From: Pedobacter fastidiosus
Lineage (GTDB): Bacteria; Bacteroidota; Bacteroidia; Sphingobacteriales; Sphingobacteriaceae
Assembly: GCF_014306625.1 (NCBI RefSeq)
Contig: NZ_JACRYL010000001.1
Span: 398,597-462,596 of the forward strand
DNA length: 64,000 nucleotides
Reading direction: 5' to 3'
In this document: in pieces, positions 53,697 to 61,142 of the stretch
How the letters are laid out: each line of letters opens with the position of its first letter
How positions within the stretch are numbered: position 1 is the stretch's first letter
Translations under genes and position numbers: made by a program
The notes under the pieces: model-generated
Told to the model about the DNA's origin: nothing
Database searches by the model: none
What the model saw: only the letters and a program-made list of their open reading frames with translations

Positions 53697-53891
53697 TTAG
53701 TGATTCGCTCCCATAGGTTGCTCAGTATGTTTTGCTTCAGTTTTTTCATGTGATGAAGATTCTTCCTCATGGTGGAAAATTGGTCTGGTAAAAGCCACAA
53801 CAAGGATTAAAACAATAATCCAAGCAGTTAATGGTAATGCCCAAATGCCGTTTGTTTGTTGAACTGGTGCGTGTGTGTCGTGACCTGACAT
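53697..53891 (-). CDS. Small membrane protein, His-rich (64 aa)
   Basis: The 64-residue product has one membrane helix ('WIIVLILVVAFTRPIF') flanked by a His-containing N-terminus ('MSGHDTHAPV') and a C-terminal tail rich in His, Glu and Ser. I recognise no family. The His-rich tail could bind metal, but this is conjecture. It ends at the shared terminator. Confidence 0.6.
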   Translation of the reverse strand: MSGHDTHAPVQQTNGIWALPLTAWIIVLILVVAFTRPIFHHEEESSSHEKTEAKHTEQPMGANH

Positions 53892-53999
53892 ATCTAAATA
53901 TTTTGAGTTAAAAATTTTGTGCTTTAAAGTTGCAATAAAGATAGTAACAAAGTTTAAAATTAAAAGATTGATTTGATGTTTTCTGGCAACAGAATAAAA

Positions 54000-54027
54000 A
54001 GGGATAAAAGGCTAACCTTTTATCCCT
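54000..54027 (-). terminator. Terminator containing the TPR gene stop codon
   Basis: AGGGATAAAAGG-CTAA-CCTTTTATCCCT is a perfect 12-bp stem with a 4-nt loop; minus-strand T-run TTTTTATT follows. The TAA stop of the TPR gene (54022-54020) lies within the stem itself. Confidence 0.85.
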
Positions 54028-54541
54028 GTAAATTGTAAATCATTGCTTTTGAGCTATTCAACTTATTTTCTACGCGTTTTTGATGCTCTAATAAAAGACT
54101 TTCTTCATTTTGATCGGCATTTAATAATGTTGCCTTTTTAAAATAAATACCCGCTTCAGCAAAATTTTGCTGCTGTTCTGCGCTTAAACCTAAACTTTCG
54201 TAAATCCGAGCTTCGCAAACTCCAGGCACCAATAGTGCTTTTTCAGCCAGTTGTTTAACTAGTTTGTGCATTTTTAGTGTAATGACCAATTTTAAATAAC
54301 ATTCGTAAACATCAGGAAATTCGCTATCCAATTCCACACATGTTTTATAATAGTAACCAGCGGTTTGGTAATTTTTCAAATGATCATGATAAATATTTCC
54401 CAAATGAAAATACGCTCTTGCATAAGTTGCATCAAACGCAATAATTTCGTTAAAATATTGAAGTGCCTTAGGCAGTTCGCCCCATTGCAATTCTTCAACG
54501 GCCTGTAGATATTTTTCTTCTACAGTTGTGTATATGTCCAT
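54020..54541 (-). CDS. Cytoplasmic tetratricopeptide-repeat protein
   Basis: The 173-residue protein has no signal peptide. It carries at least three TPR units, e.g. 'ALQYFNEIIAFDATYARAYF', 'HLGNIYHDHLKNYQTAGYYY' and 'SLGLSAEQQQNFAEAGIYFK'. It is a protein-protein interaction module; the partner is unknown. A perfect promoter lies about 210 nt upstream, giving a long leader. Confidence 0.8.
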   Translation of the reverse strand: MDIYTTVEEKYLQAVEELQWGELPKALQYFNEIIAFDATYARAYFHLGNIYHDHLKNYQTAGYYYKTCVELDSEFPDVYECYLKLVITLKMHKLVKQLAEKALLVPGVCEARIYESLGLSAEQQQNFAEAGIYFKKATLLNADQNEESLLLEHQKRVENKLNSSKAMIYNLQG

Positions 54542-54758
54542 AATGGATATAATTAATTTGATAAGTGCTCAAAAAATAAGCCTCATCGTGTTTTGATAAA
54601 TAATTGATTTTGAATTCGGCTTTTACTTTTTGTTGCAAGTAAATGCCTTTTGGCTAGGACGAAAACCTAAATCATACCCGAGCCATTTAGCCAATAAGAC
54701 GGGCTAAAGCTTAAATTTTGGATATGTTGTTGACGTAGCATTATTGTTTATTTTGATG

Positions 54759-54788
54759 CAAATATATTTATTTTCAGCGAATTGCAAA
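54759..54788 (-). promoter_or_regulatory. Full Bacteroidota promoter of the TPR gene
   Basis: On the minus strand TTTG (54788-54785), an 18-bp spacer and TATATTTG (54766-54759) match both consensus boxes at ideal spacing. It predicts a leader of about 210 nt before the TPR start at 54541. That leader (54542-54754) contains no gene and a possible stem around 'GGCTAAATGGC'. Confidence 0.65.
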
Positions 54789-54816
54789 TTTTTTATTTGG
54801 ATAAGCTAAATTGGAT

Positions 54817-55293
54817 CTATTTTTTGATTAGGTTTTCAATCTGCCTTCGATGTCTTAGGATGTGAACAATTGCATGCTCTAACAGTTGTTCAATATCATA
54901 TTGCTGACCCCATTTTGTATTTATTTTTCTTGAATTTTCGAGTTCTTCCAGTCGCAAATCAGGGTTCTACTCGAATACATTTCTACAATAATTAAATGCT
55001 TGATTCAGTTTTTCTATGTAAAGTTCAACATTATTTAAAAGGGATCGTTCCGGTCGAACGGTTTTGAGCCCGAGATGGTTTTCGATGTAAACGGAATAAC
55101 TAAAACAAGAAGCCAGAACATGTGTTAAGATTCCCTGAATAGATTTGGAATCTGGATCTTCGCTATCTTGATCAATAATCGAAATGAGACTTTGCTGCGA
55201 TATTGGCTTTATAACATTGATTAACTCATCAATTGCCTTTTTGTATTCATCCAAAAGCGCTGCAATTGCACCGGTAAGATTTGAATTGTTCAT
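54817..55293 (-). pseudogene. DinB-family protein, broken by an in-frame TAG
   Basis: The frame from ATG 55293 reads 108 codons to a TAG at 54969-54967. It continues in the same frame for 49 more codons (NPDLRLEELENS... QLLEHAIVHILRHRR) to the TAG at 54819-54817. The segment after the stop holds the C-terminal His motif (H..HILRH) typical of DinB-fold metal proteins, and the first part holds the matching His in 'ILTHVLASC'. The gene is therefore a full-length DinB homologue of 157 amino acids interrupted by a single nonsense codon. A read error or stop readthrough is the alternative. Confidence 0.75.
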
Positions 55294-55388
55294 CGATAGC
55301 GAAGATAAATTTTAACCATCAGATAATAAAGCCCAAAAGTAGAAACCATTTACAAATTGTTCAAATTTCTAGCGAAATGAATCGTTTT

Positions 55389-55451
55389 GTTTCGTGGAGG
55401 CACGAACCAATGCATCAAGCTCCAATACCGAGGTTCGCGTCTCCACGAACC
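55389..55451. repeat. Family B hairpin pair, inverted
   Basis: GTTTCGTGGAGGCACGAACC (55389-55408) and GGTTCGCGTCTCCACGAACC (55432-55451) are each palindromic and are inverted copies of each other. They share the GTGTCTCCAC core with the 39.7-40.0 kb array. The 270-bp gap (55294-55563) contains no gene. Confidence 0.75.
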
Positions 55452-55563
55452 TAAAGCTGAATATAACTTAATTGAATATGCTGTATCGTTATTGCCTGTG
55501 ATTCGGGTAATGCAGGATTGGGCTTTAAAGATTTAAACGGAGAGTTGGTTTTAAAATAGCTGT

Positions 55564-55953
55564 TTATAGTTTAATCATTACACTTCCGGAAACCAAATCA
55601 TGAATTGCTCTGCGTTCATCATTCGTGTTAATCGTTAAAAAGGAAATCCAGCCTAAGCCAATTTTTAGTGGATACCTAAGAACAGCCTGAAAAATATTTA
55701 TTCTTCTGCTAGAGTCGGAATATTTTCTAACTCTAATCCCTTTTACATAATTACCAATGGTGCAACCAAAAGTCATTAACAAAGGTTCATACGCAATAAA
55801 GATGCTCACAAATAACGTAATTCTGACCCAATCTGGAACGTTTTGGAAGCGATTTAAAATATTTGAAAATATAATCATGAAAATAATCAACATGATGGTG
55901 TCGATAAAAGTCGATTGAAATCTTTGAACTAGATTTGGGTATTTTTCTTCCAT
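55564..55953 (-). CDS. RDD-family membrane protein
   Basis: The 129-residue protein shows the RDD pattern. The N-terminal membrane segment begins with 'VQRFQSTFIDTIMLI', in which RDD is replaced by the diverged 'RFQSTFID'. It then has 'GCTIGNYVKGIRV' and 'DERRAIHDLVSGSVMIKL', a classical RDD end. About three membrane helices are predicted. The function of the family is mostly unknown. Confidence 0.8.
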   Translation of the reverse strand: MEEKYPNLVQRFQSTFIDTIMLIIFMIIFSNILNRFQNVPDWVRITLFVSIFIAYEPLLMTFGCTIGNYVKGIRVRKYSDSSRRINIFQAVLRYPLKIGLGWISFLTINTNDERRAIHDLVSGSVMIKL

Positions 55954-55980
55954 GGGAGCGGTTGATATTTAATTTTACAA

Positions 55981-55988
55981 CAAATATA
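55981..55988 (-). promoter_or_regulatory. Predicted -7 box of the RDD gene
   Basis: The minus strand reads TATATTTG (TAnnTTTG), 27 nt upstream of the ATG at 55953. Confidence 0.45.
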
Positions 55989-56063
55989 TATTTAAATGGA
56001 ACATGATGTTTCCATCATTCTAAATATGAATTTAGTTCGAGAAATTAATAGAGAAAATGTTGC

Positions 56064-57026
56064 CTAAAGCAGATCTTTAATAATCTTTTCTATGGATAAA
56101 CCTTCAGCCTCTGCACGATAGTTTCGTACAATACGATGGCGTAAAATAGGCTCGGCTACGGCTTGAACATCTTCAATATCCGGAGCGTATTTTCCAGTAA
56201 CTGCAGCATGGCATTTAGCACCTAAAACTAAAAATTGTGATGCACGAGGGCCAGCGCCCCAGCTAATGTATTTATTTACAGCATCAGTTGCAAACTCGCT
56301 ATTCGGACGTGTTTTTGATGCCAATTTAACGGCATATTCCAAAACATTATCCGTTATAGGAATGTCGCGAATTAATTTCTGGAAGTACTGAATATCATCT
56401 GCATGAATAATTTTCTGCAGTTGAACGGTTTTATTGCTAGTTGTGTTTTTTACAATATTCAATTCATCTGCAAAAGCAGGGTAATTTAATTGAATGTTGA
56501 ACATGAAACGATCTAATTGAGCTTCGGGTAGGGGGTATGTTCCTTCTTGCTCGATTGGATTTTGTGTTGCCAAAACAAAGAAGGGTTTGGGCAGGGTATG
56601 GGTTTGACCGGCGGCGGTTACCGATTTCTCCTGCATGGCTTCAAGCAAAGCAGCCTGCGTTTTTGGAGGCGTACGGTTAATTTCATCAGCAAGAATAATA
56701 TTTGAGAAAACAGGGCCTTTTATAAATTTAAAGTGCCTGTCTTCTCCTAAAATCTCTGCGCCAATAATATCACTGGGCATTAAATCTGGTGTAAATTGAA
56801 TGCGATTGAAATCTAAATCAAGAACTGCAGCAACGGTTTGAACAAGTAAAGTTTTAGCTAAACCAGGTACGCCAACCAACAGACAATGTCCGTTACTGAA
56901 AATGGCGATAAGAACTGATTTAATTACATCATCCTGTCCAACTACTACTTTGCTTATTTCGGCTTTAATATTGTTGAAAGATTGATGAAGTGCATCAACA
57001 GCTTCTACTTCGTTCTTGTACTGCAT
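56064..57026 (-). CDS. MoxR-family AAA+ ATPase
   Basis: The 320-residue protein has Walker A 'GVPGLAKTLLVQT', Walker B 'IILADEINRTPPKTQ', a sensor region 'FVLATQNPIEQEGTYPLPEA' and the C-terminal lid with 'DVQAVAEPILRHRIVRNYRA'. MoxR ATPases remodel or activate partner proteins, often with von Willebrand A domain proteins. None of these lies nearby. It is 5 bp behind the SurA-like gene and so probably belongs to the same transcript. Confidence 0.94.
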   Translation of the reverse strand: MQYKNEVEAVDALHQSFNNIKAEISKVVVGQDDVIKSVLIAIFSNGHCLLVGVPGLAKTLLVQTVAAVLDLDFNRIQFTPDLMPSDIIGAEILGEDRHFKFIKGPVFSNIILADEINRTPPKTQAALLEAMQEKSVTAAGQTHTLPKPFFVLATQNPIEQEGTYPLPEAQLDRFMFNIQLNYPAFADELNIVKNTTSNKTVQLQKIIHADDIQYFQKLIRDIPITDNVLEYAVKLASKTRPNSEFATDAVNKYISWGAGPRASQFLVLGAKCHAAVTGKYAPDIEDVQAVAEPILRHRIVRNYRAEAEGLSIEKIIKDLL

Positions 57027-57031
57027 TCGTG

Positions 57032-58396
57032 TTATTTTGCGGCTGTAGTTTTAGTCCAGATTTTTAATTCATCGCAGGTGTTAAATTCGTCGTCAATTTT
57101 AATGTAAGTGCTTTCACGACGTTTCTCGAACCACTCGCTCAAAGTACGATTAATTTTATCACTTTGTGCAGCATCTCTAATTTTTGGAAAATCTTGAGCT
57201 AAATTTGCTTTGTGTGGTGGAATTTTCGATTTCAAATATAAAATGCGGTATCCTTGTTTTCCATCAGGAGAAGAGAATAAATCTGGTTTAGCAATGCCAC
57301 CAACTTTCATGGTATCGATTACTAAAAACACTGTAGGGTCTAATTTATCAACCGGGATAAAAGTACTCCTTGCTTGAACGTTTTCTGCATTTAGCATCAT
57401 ACCGCCATTAAATTTAGTTTCCTTATTATCCGAATATAAATTTGCAGCAGCAGCGAAAGTTAATTTTTTCGCTATTAAGTTGTTGTAAATACTATCTGCG
57501 TGAGCTTTAAGTCTCACTAAACTTTCTGGAGTTGTTGCAGGTCTAATTAAAATATGACGGGCGTGAACTTGCTCTCCACGACGTTCAATTACTTGCAAAA
57601 TATGAAAACCGAATTCAGTTTCGAAAACTGGCGACATTTCTCCAGCTTTAAGTTTAAAAGCCCAAGCGGTAAATTCTTTAGCCATCGTACTTCTATCAAA
57701 GAAACCTAAATCGCCACCATCTGCAGATGATCCTGGATCTTCAGAATAAGTTTTTGCCAGTACACCAAAATCATCGCCACCTTTTACCCTTAAGCGTAAA
57801 GCCTCAATTTTATCGCGAAATCTCTGCTTTTCAGCTCTCGTTAATTGAGGATCTAAAATTACCTCTCCAACTTCTACTTCTGTATTAAATTGCGGAATGC
57901 TATCGCCTAATGTTTTGAAATACTTTTCTACTTCCATCGGGGTAACATTAATATTCTCTGTAATTTTCGCCTGCATTTTTTGAGCAATTAGCTCATCTTT
58001 TACCGATGGCCTAATCTCATCTTTATATTGAAGTAAAGATTTATTTAAAAATTGCTCCAAACGCTCTTGTCCACCGGCACGTTGCATGCTAAAACGCATC
58101 CGTTTGTTCACTTCATCATCAACCTGGCTATCTTCAACCATAACAGAGTCGATCTCTGCCTGTTGTTTAAGCAATTTCTGGGTTAACGTGTTTTGTAAAA
58201 TCTTACACTTAATTTCTGGATTTGCAGGGTTTCCCTGATAAAGATATTGTGTGTATTGTTGGTTTAAATCTGACAGTAGGATAATATTATTACCTACAAC
58301 AGCAGCAACTTTATCGATGTTATGTTTGCCTGGTTGGGCATAACTATTTAAAAACAAGCAAATTAAAGCGGTTGCTACTAAAAAAACTTTCTTCAT
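57032..58396 (-). CDS. SurA-like periplasmic peptidyl-prolyl isomerase
   Basis: From ATG 58396 the product has 454 residues with a signal peptide ('LNSYAQPG'). It has an N-terminal chaperone part ('DKVAAVVGNNIILLSDLNQQ'), two parvulin domains at about 165-270 ('EVILDPQL...GEMSPVFETEFGFHILQVIE') and about 275-385 ('ARHILIRPATTPES'), and a C-terminal helix. It folds outer-membrane proteins in the periplasm. The gene has its own -7 box 18 nt upstream and is followed by MoxR. Confidence 0.9.
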   Translation of the reverse strand: MKKVFLVATALICLFLNSYAQPGKHNIDKVAAVVGNNIILLSDLNQQYTQYLYQGNPANPEIKCKILQNTLTQKLLKQQAEIDSVMVEDSQVDDEVNKRMRFSMQRAGGQERLEQFLNKSLLQYKDEIRPSVKDELIAQKMQAKITENINVTPMEVEKYFKTLGDSIPQFNTEVEVGEVILDPQLTRAEKQRFRDKIEALRLRVKGGDDFGVLAKTYSEDPGSSADGGDLGFFDRSTMAKEFTAWAFKLKAGEMSPVFETEFGFHILQVIERRGEQVHARHILIRPATTPESLVRLKAHADSIYNNLIAKKLTFAAAANLYSDNKETKFNGGMMLNAENVQARSTFIPVDKLDPTVFLVIDTMKVGGIAKPDLFSSPDGKQGYRILYLKSKIPPHKANLAQDFPKIRDAAQSDKINRTLSEWFEKRRESTYIKIDDEFNTCDELKIWTKTTAAK

Positions 58397-58414
58397 TCTA
58401 TTTATTGTATTTTG

Positions 58415-58422
58415 CAAATTTA
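58415..58422 (-). promoter_or_regulatory. Predicted -7 box of the SurA-like gene
   Basis: The minus strand reads TAAATTTG, 18 nt before the ATG at 58396. The site lies between two genes of the operon and may be an internal promoter. Confidence 0.4.
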
Positions 58423-58460
58423 ATATTAATGCTCAGATTATATTAAAACACATTGATTTA

Positions 58461-59045
58461 CTATTTCGCAAGTTTTCTCAATTCGTTTTCGTTAATCTTA
58501 ATCTGGTACTTTTCCTTAAGGCTTTTAAGCCAATTTTCTTCCAATGATTGTTGATAATCGGCAATAACTTGGCCTTTTATTTCACTCAAAGGTTTATTGT
58601 AGTTTTGTTGGTTTTTATTATAAAAATCTATTATTGCCTGTTCATCATCTTGAGCTTTGTTCCATATTTTTTGTTCGGAAACATTAAACATCAAAACACC
58701 TTCGCGGTATTCATTTATTAAATAATCGTGGTCTTTACCAATATTATTAATCTTTTTATGGGCGGTTAAAGCCTCTTCGTAGGTTTTAATTTCTTCTTGA
58801 TAAATTGGATTTTTATCTAATCCCATTTCGCGAGCATCTAAAACCTTCAATTTAAAATTCACATACAAATTCAAATAAGCTTCTAAATTGCTGTAATCCG
58901 CAGTTGTATTTCCGTTGTGGCTTTTTTTGTAAGCCCAAAGAAACTCTTTGCTACTTAAAGGTTTACCGTTTATAACAGCTACGTTTTGCGCAAACGAAAA
59001 ACTGTAAATAAAGCTGAAAACGAATAAGCAATAAGCCTTTCTCAC
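58461..59045 (-). CDS. SurA-like chaperone without a parvulin domain
   Basis: From GTG 59045 the product has 194 residues with a signal peptide ('FSFAQ'). It has the SurA/PpiD N-terminal helical part ('VAVINGKPLSSKEFLWAYKK' to 'YREGVLMFNVSEQKIW') joined directly to a C-terminal tail ('IKGQVIADYQQSLEENWLKS'). The parvulin isomerase domain that lies between these parts in longer relatives is absent. It may act as a chaperone only. It precedes the SurA-like gene by 64 bp. A TTG at 59084 is in frame, but GTG gives the better signal peptide. Confidence 0.7.
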   Translation of the reverse strand: MRKAYCLFVFSFIYSFSFAQNVAVINGKPLSSKEFLWAYKKSHNGNTTADYSNLEAYLNLYVNFKLKVLDAREMGLDKNPIYQEEIKTYEEALTAHKKINNIGKDHDYLINEYREGVLMFNVSEQKIWNKAQDDEQAIIDFYNKNQQNYNKPLSEIKGQVIADYQQSLEENWLKSLKEKYQIKINENELRKLAK

Positions 59046-59149
59046 GCAGATGAGTCTGTAAATTTTAAGGGATAAAAGTAACAATTAGCGACGCTATTAT
59101 AAGATATTTAACTAATTTTAACAGAAATTATTATACCGCAAAAATACGA

Positions 59150-59803
59150 ATGGAAAACCAGGTTACCAACAATGAGAACGCTTTACGCTTATTTTTTACT
59201 GAAGATGTTTTTCTTGTTGAGGATAAATCTGTAAAAATAGCACCTACAGTTATCGAAAAACCTGTTTTTGTGGATGCCAACATTCCTGTAAATGATCTTG
59301 CGGAATCTGAATCTATTGTTCAAAAGCCATTAATTATAGCCAATATCCCTTTGACAGAAGCTAAGATTTATCCTAAAGCTGTTGATATTCCGCAGATTAT
59401 GGAAGAACCAACTGCACCAAAAGTGTTTAAATATTTGGGTGGAAACAAAAAATCCGTTTTAATTTTGGTTCACGATAATGCCAACGATGTAAGTACAGAA
59501 CAGGGAAGAGAATTGCTCCGTAAAATTGTAAAAGCTGTAGAGCTTGGAACGGCCGATTTTGCCCTGCTGAACTATGCAAATTATCTGGGTGCCGATTTTA
59601 TCGAGCTTCATCAATTTTTTAAGCCTCAAATTTTACTTTCTTTTGGAGTAGATATGCTGAACTTAAAGCTAAATTTAATTTGGAAAAATGAAATTATTCT
59701 TCATGAAAGTACCAAGATGATTTTTGCACCAAATCTTCATGACTTGGACAGTGATCTAAATGCAAAAAAATCACTTTGGGGCAATCTTCAAAAATTGAAA
59801 TAG
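59150..59803 (+). CDS. Protein with possible uracil-DNA-glycosylase-like (HolD-like) fold
   Basis: The 217-residue protein has an N-terminal region of low complexity (1-95) and a C-terminal domain of about 120 residues. The latter reads 'SVLILVHDN', 'GRELLRKIVKAVEL', 'FFKPQILLSFGVDML' and 'DLDSDLNAKKSLWGNLQKL'. The last motif (K..LW..L) and the pattern of strands and helices recall the uracil-DNA-glycosylase superfamily, which includes the DNA polymerase III psi subunit. No catalytic residues are visible. This is a fold guess only. It is followed 24 bp later by rdgB. Confidence 0.5.
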   Translation: MENQVTNNENALRLFFTEDVFLVEDKSVKIAPTVIEKPVFVDANIPVNDLAESESIVQKPLIIANIPLTEAKIYPKAVDIPQIMEEPTAPKVFKYLGGNKKSVLILVHDNANDVSTEQGRELLRKIVKAVELGTADFALLNYANYLGADFIELHQFFKPQILLSFGVDMLNLKLNLIWKNEIILHESTKMIFAPNLHDLDSDLNAKKSLWGNLQKLK

Positions 59804-59827
59804 GCGCATAAAAAAATCTAACTTTTA

Positions 59828-60403
59828 ATGAAAAAACTTGTATTTGCTACAAATAATCAACATAAAACAGAAGAAATTCGTTTTGCTCTTGAAGGAAAAT
59901 ATGAAGTTTTAAATTTAGAAGATATTGGGTGTTTCGTAGATATTCCAGAAACTGCTGATACTTTTGATGGTAATGCAACACTTAAAAGCAGTTATGTTGT
60001 GGAGCATTATCATTTAGATTGTTTTGCAGATGATAGCGGTTTGGAAGTAGAAGCTTTAAATAACGAGCCAGGAGTTTATTCTGCCCGTTATTCTGGGAGC
60101 AGAGATAGTTTAGAAAACATAAATCTAGTTTTAGAAAAACTTAAAGGGAATAGCAATCGTAAAGCTAGATTCAAAACCGTGATCTCTTTAATGCATAATG
60201 GGAAAAATCATTTATTTGAAGGTGTTGTAGATGGTGTACTTCGTGAAGAATTAAGTGGCACGAAAGGTTTTGGTTATGATCCAATTTTTCAACCAAACGG
60301 TTACAATGTTACTTTCGCAGAAATGGGCATGGAAGAAAAAAATAAAATTAGCCATAGAGCCATAGCGCTAGGTAAAATGATTGCTTTTTTAAAGAATAAT
60401 TAA
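59828..60403 (+). CDS. rdgB: Non-canonical purine NTP diphosphatase (RdgB/HAM1)
   Basis: The 191-residue enzyme shows 'LVFATNNQHKTEEIRFAL', 'FADDSGLEVEALNNEPGVYSARYSG', 'GFGYDPIFQPNG' and 'FAEMGMEEKNKISHRAIAL'. These are the nucleotide- and metal-binding motifs of HAM1. It hydrolyses dITP and XTP to keep them out of DNA. The family length is about 190-200. Confidence 0.96.
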   Translation: MKKLVFATNNQHKTEEIRFALEGKYEVLNLEDIGCFVDIPETADTFDGNATLKSSYVVEHYHLDCFADDSGLEVEALNNEPGVYSARYSGSRDSLENINLVLEKLKGNSNRKARFKTVISLMHNGKNHLFEGVVDGVLREELSGTKGFGYDPIFQPNGYNVTFAEMGMEEKNKISHRAIALGKMIAFLKNN

Positions 60404-60425
60404 AAGATTTGTTATTCTGATTTCA

Positions 60426-60551
60426 GTTCGTGGAGACACGAACCAAGGCTTGATACTATTGAAAAGGTCGCCGTGTGTCATCGAACTAAAACAGTAAAAA
60501 CTTTAAAATAATTTTCAAACACTGATGCCCTGGTTCGTGTCTCCGCGTACC
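60426..60551. repeat. Family B hairpin pair, inverted, with a decayed middle copy
   Basis: GTTCGTGGAGACACGAACC (60426-60444) and GGTTCGTGTCTCCGCGTACC (60532-60551) are inverted copies. A degenerate version ('ggtcgccgtgtgtcatcgaac', around 60466) lies between. The element separates rdgB from the toxin-antitoxin pair on the opposite strand. Confidence 0.7.
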
Positions 60552-60584
60552 ATTCCGCTCAAAAAAATAATTAGCATAGATAAT

Positions 60585-60887
60585 TTAGAAGCTCGCTTTT
60601 CGTTTCTTATTGCTTTGTCTGTTATCAATGAAAGTCACTATTTCTAATAATTCTTTTCTTGGCTTAACACGATAAACTACTGAAATGTGAGGAATTATTG
60701 TGCCTATATAAGTATGTTTGGTTTTGTAAGTTTTTCGCCCAATAAGAGGCTCTTGTGAAAGAGTTTCGAGGTATGAGAAGACCCTATTTAAAAATTTTTT
60801 TACTTCAACTTCAGTCCAGTTTTCTTTTAAATAATCAATGTTTTTTTGAAAAGTTTCTCCTGCTTTCTTTGACCAGATGATAGTCAT
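60585..60887 (-). CDS. RelE/ParE-family toxin
   Basis: The 100-residue protein has the ParE-type pattern 'WSKKAGETFQKNIDYLKENW', 'FLNRVFSYLETLSQEPLIGR' and 'ISVVYRVKPRKELLEIVTFID'. It probably poisons gyrase or cleaves mRNA; which is not decidable from sequence. It directly follows the antitoxin gene on the minus strand, with no gap. Confidence 0.82.
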   Translation of the reverse strand: MTIIWSKKAGETFQKNIDYLKENWTEVEVKKFLNRVFSYLETLSQEPLIGRKTYKTKHTYIGTIIPHISVVYRVKPRKELLEIVTFIDNRQSNKKRKASF

Positions 60888-61109
60888 TTAAAAATTGAAT
60901 CTCTTTTTTGCATCCTCATGACTGAAATGGTCATCATGATCGAGTTGCTTAATGCCCTCAAGCACATCGTCTTGTTGTTTTTTGGTTAATCCATCAAACC
61001 AATCTAGTTCTCTATTTGATATTATTGCTTTAATGTCTTTAATTAAACTCAAATCATCAGAATTGATGATTGTATTAATAACATTTAATTTTTCTGCCTG
61101 TAAATCCAT
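60888..61109 (-). CDS. Antitoxin of the RelE/ParE pair
   Basis: The 73-residue, acidic protein has 'DGLTKKQQDDVLEGIKQLD' and ends 'HEDAKKRFNF', a toxin-binding tail seen in many addiction-module antitoxins. It lies immediately upstream of the toxin, in the usual order. No DNA-binding domain is obvious in its N-terminal half. Confidence 0.7.
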   Translation of the reverse strand: MDLQAEKLNVINTIINSDDLSLIKDIKAIISNRELDWFDGLTKKQQDDVLEGIKQLDHDDHFSHEDAKKRFNF

Positions 61110-61142
61110 CAGATTAAATTTACTAATTAAATTCTAGAATAT

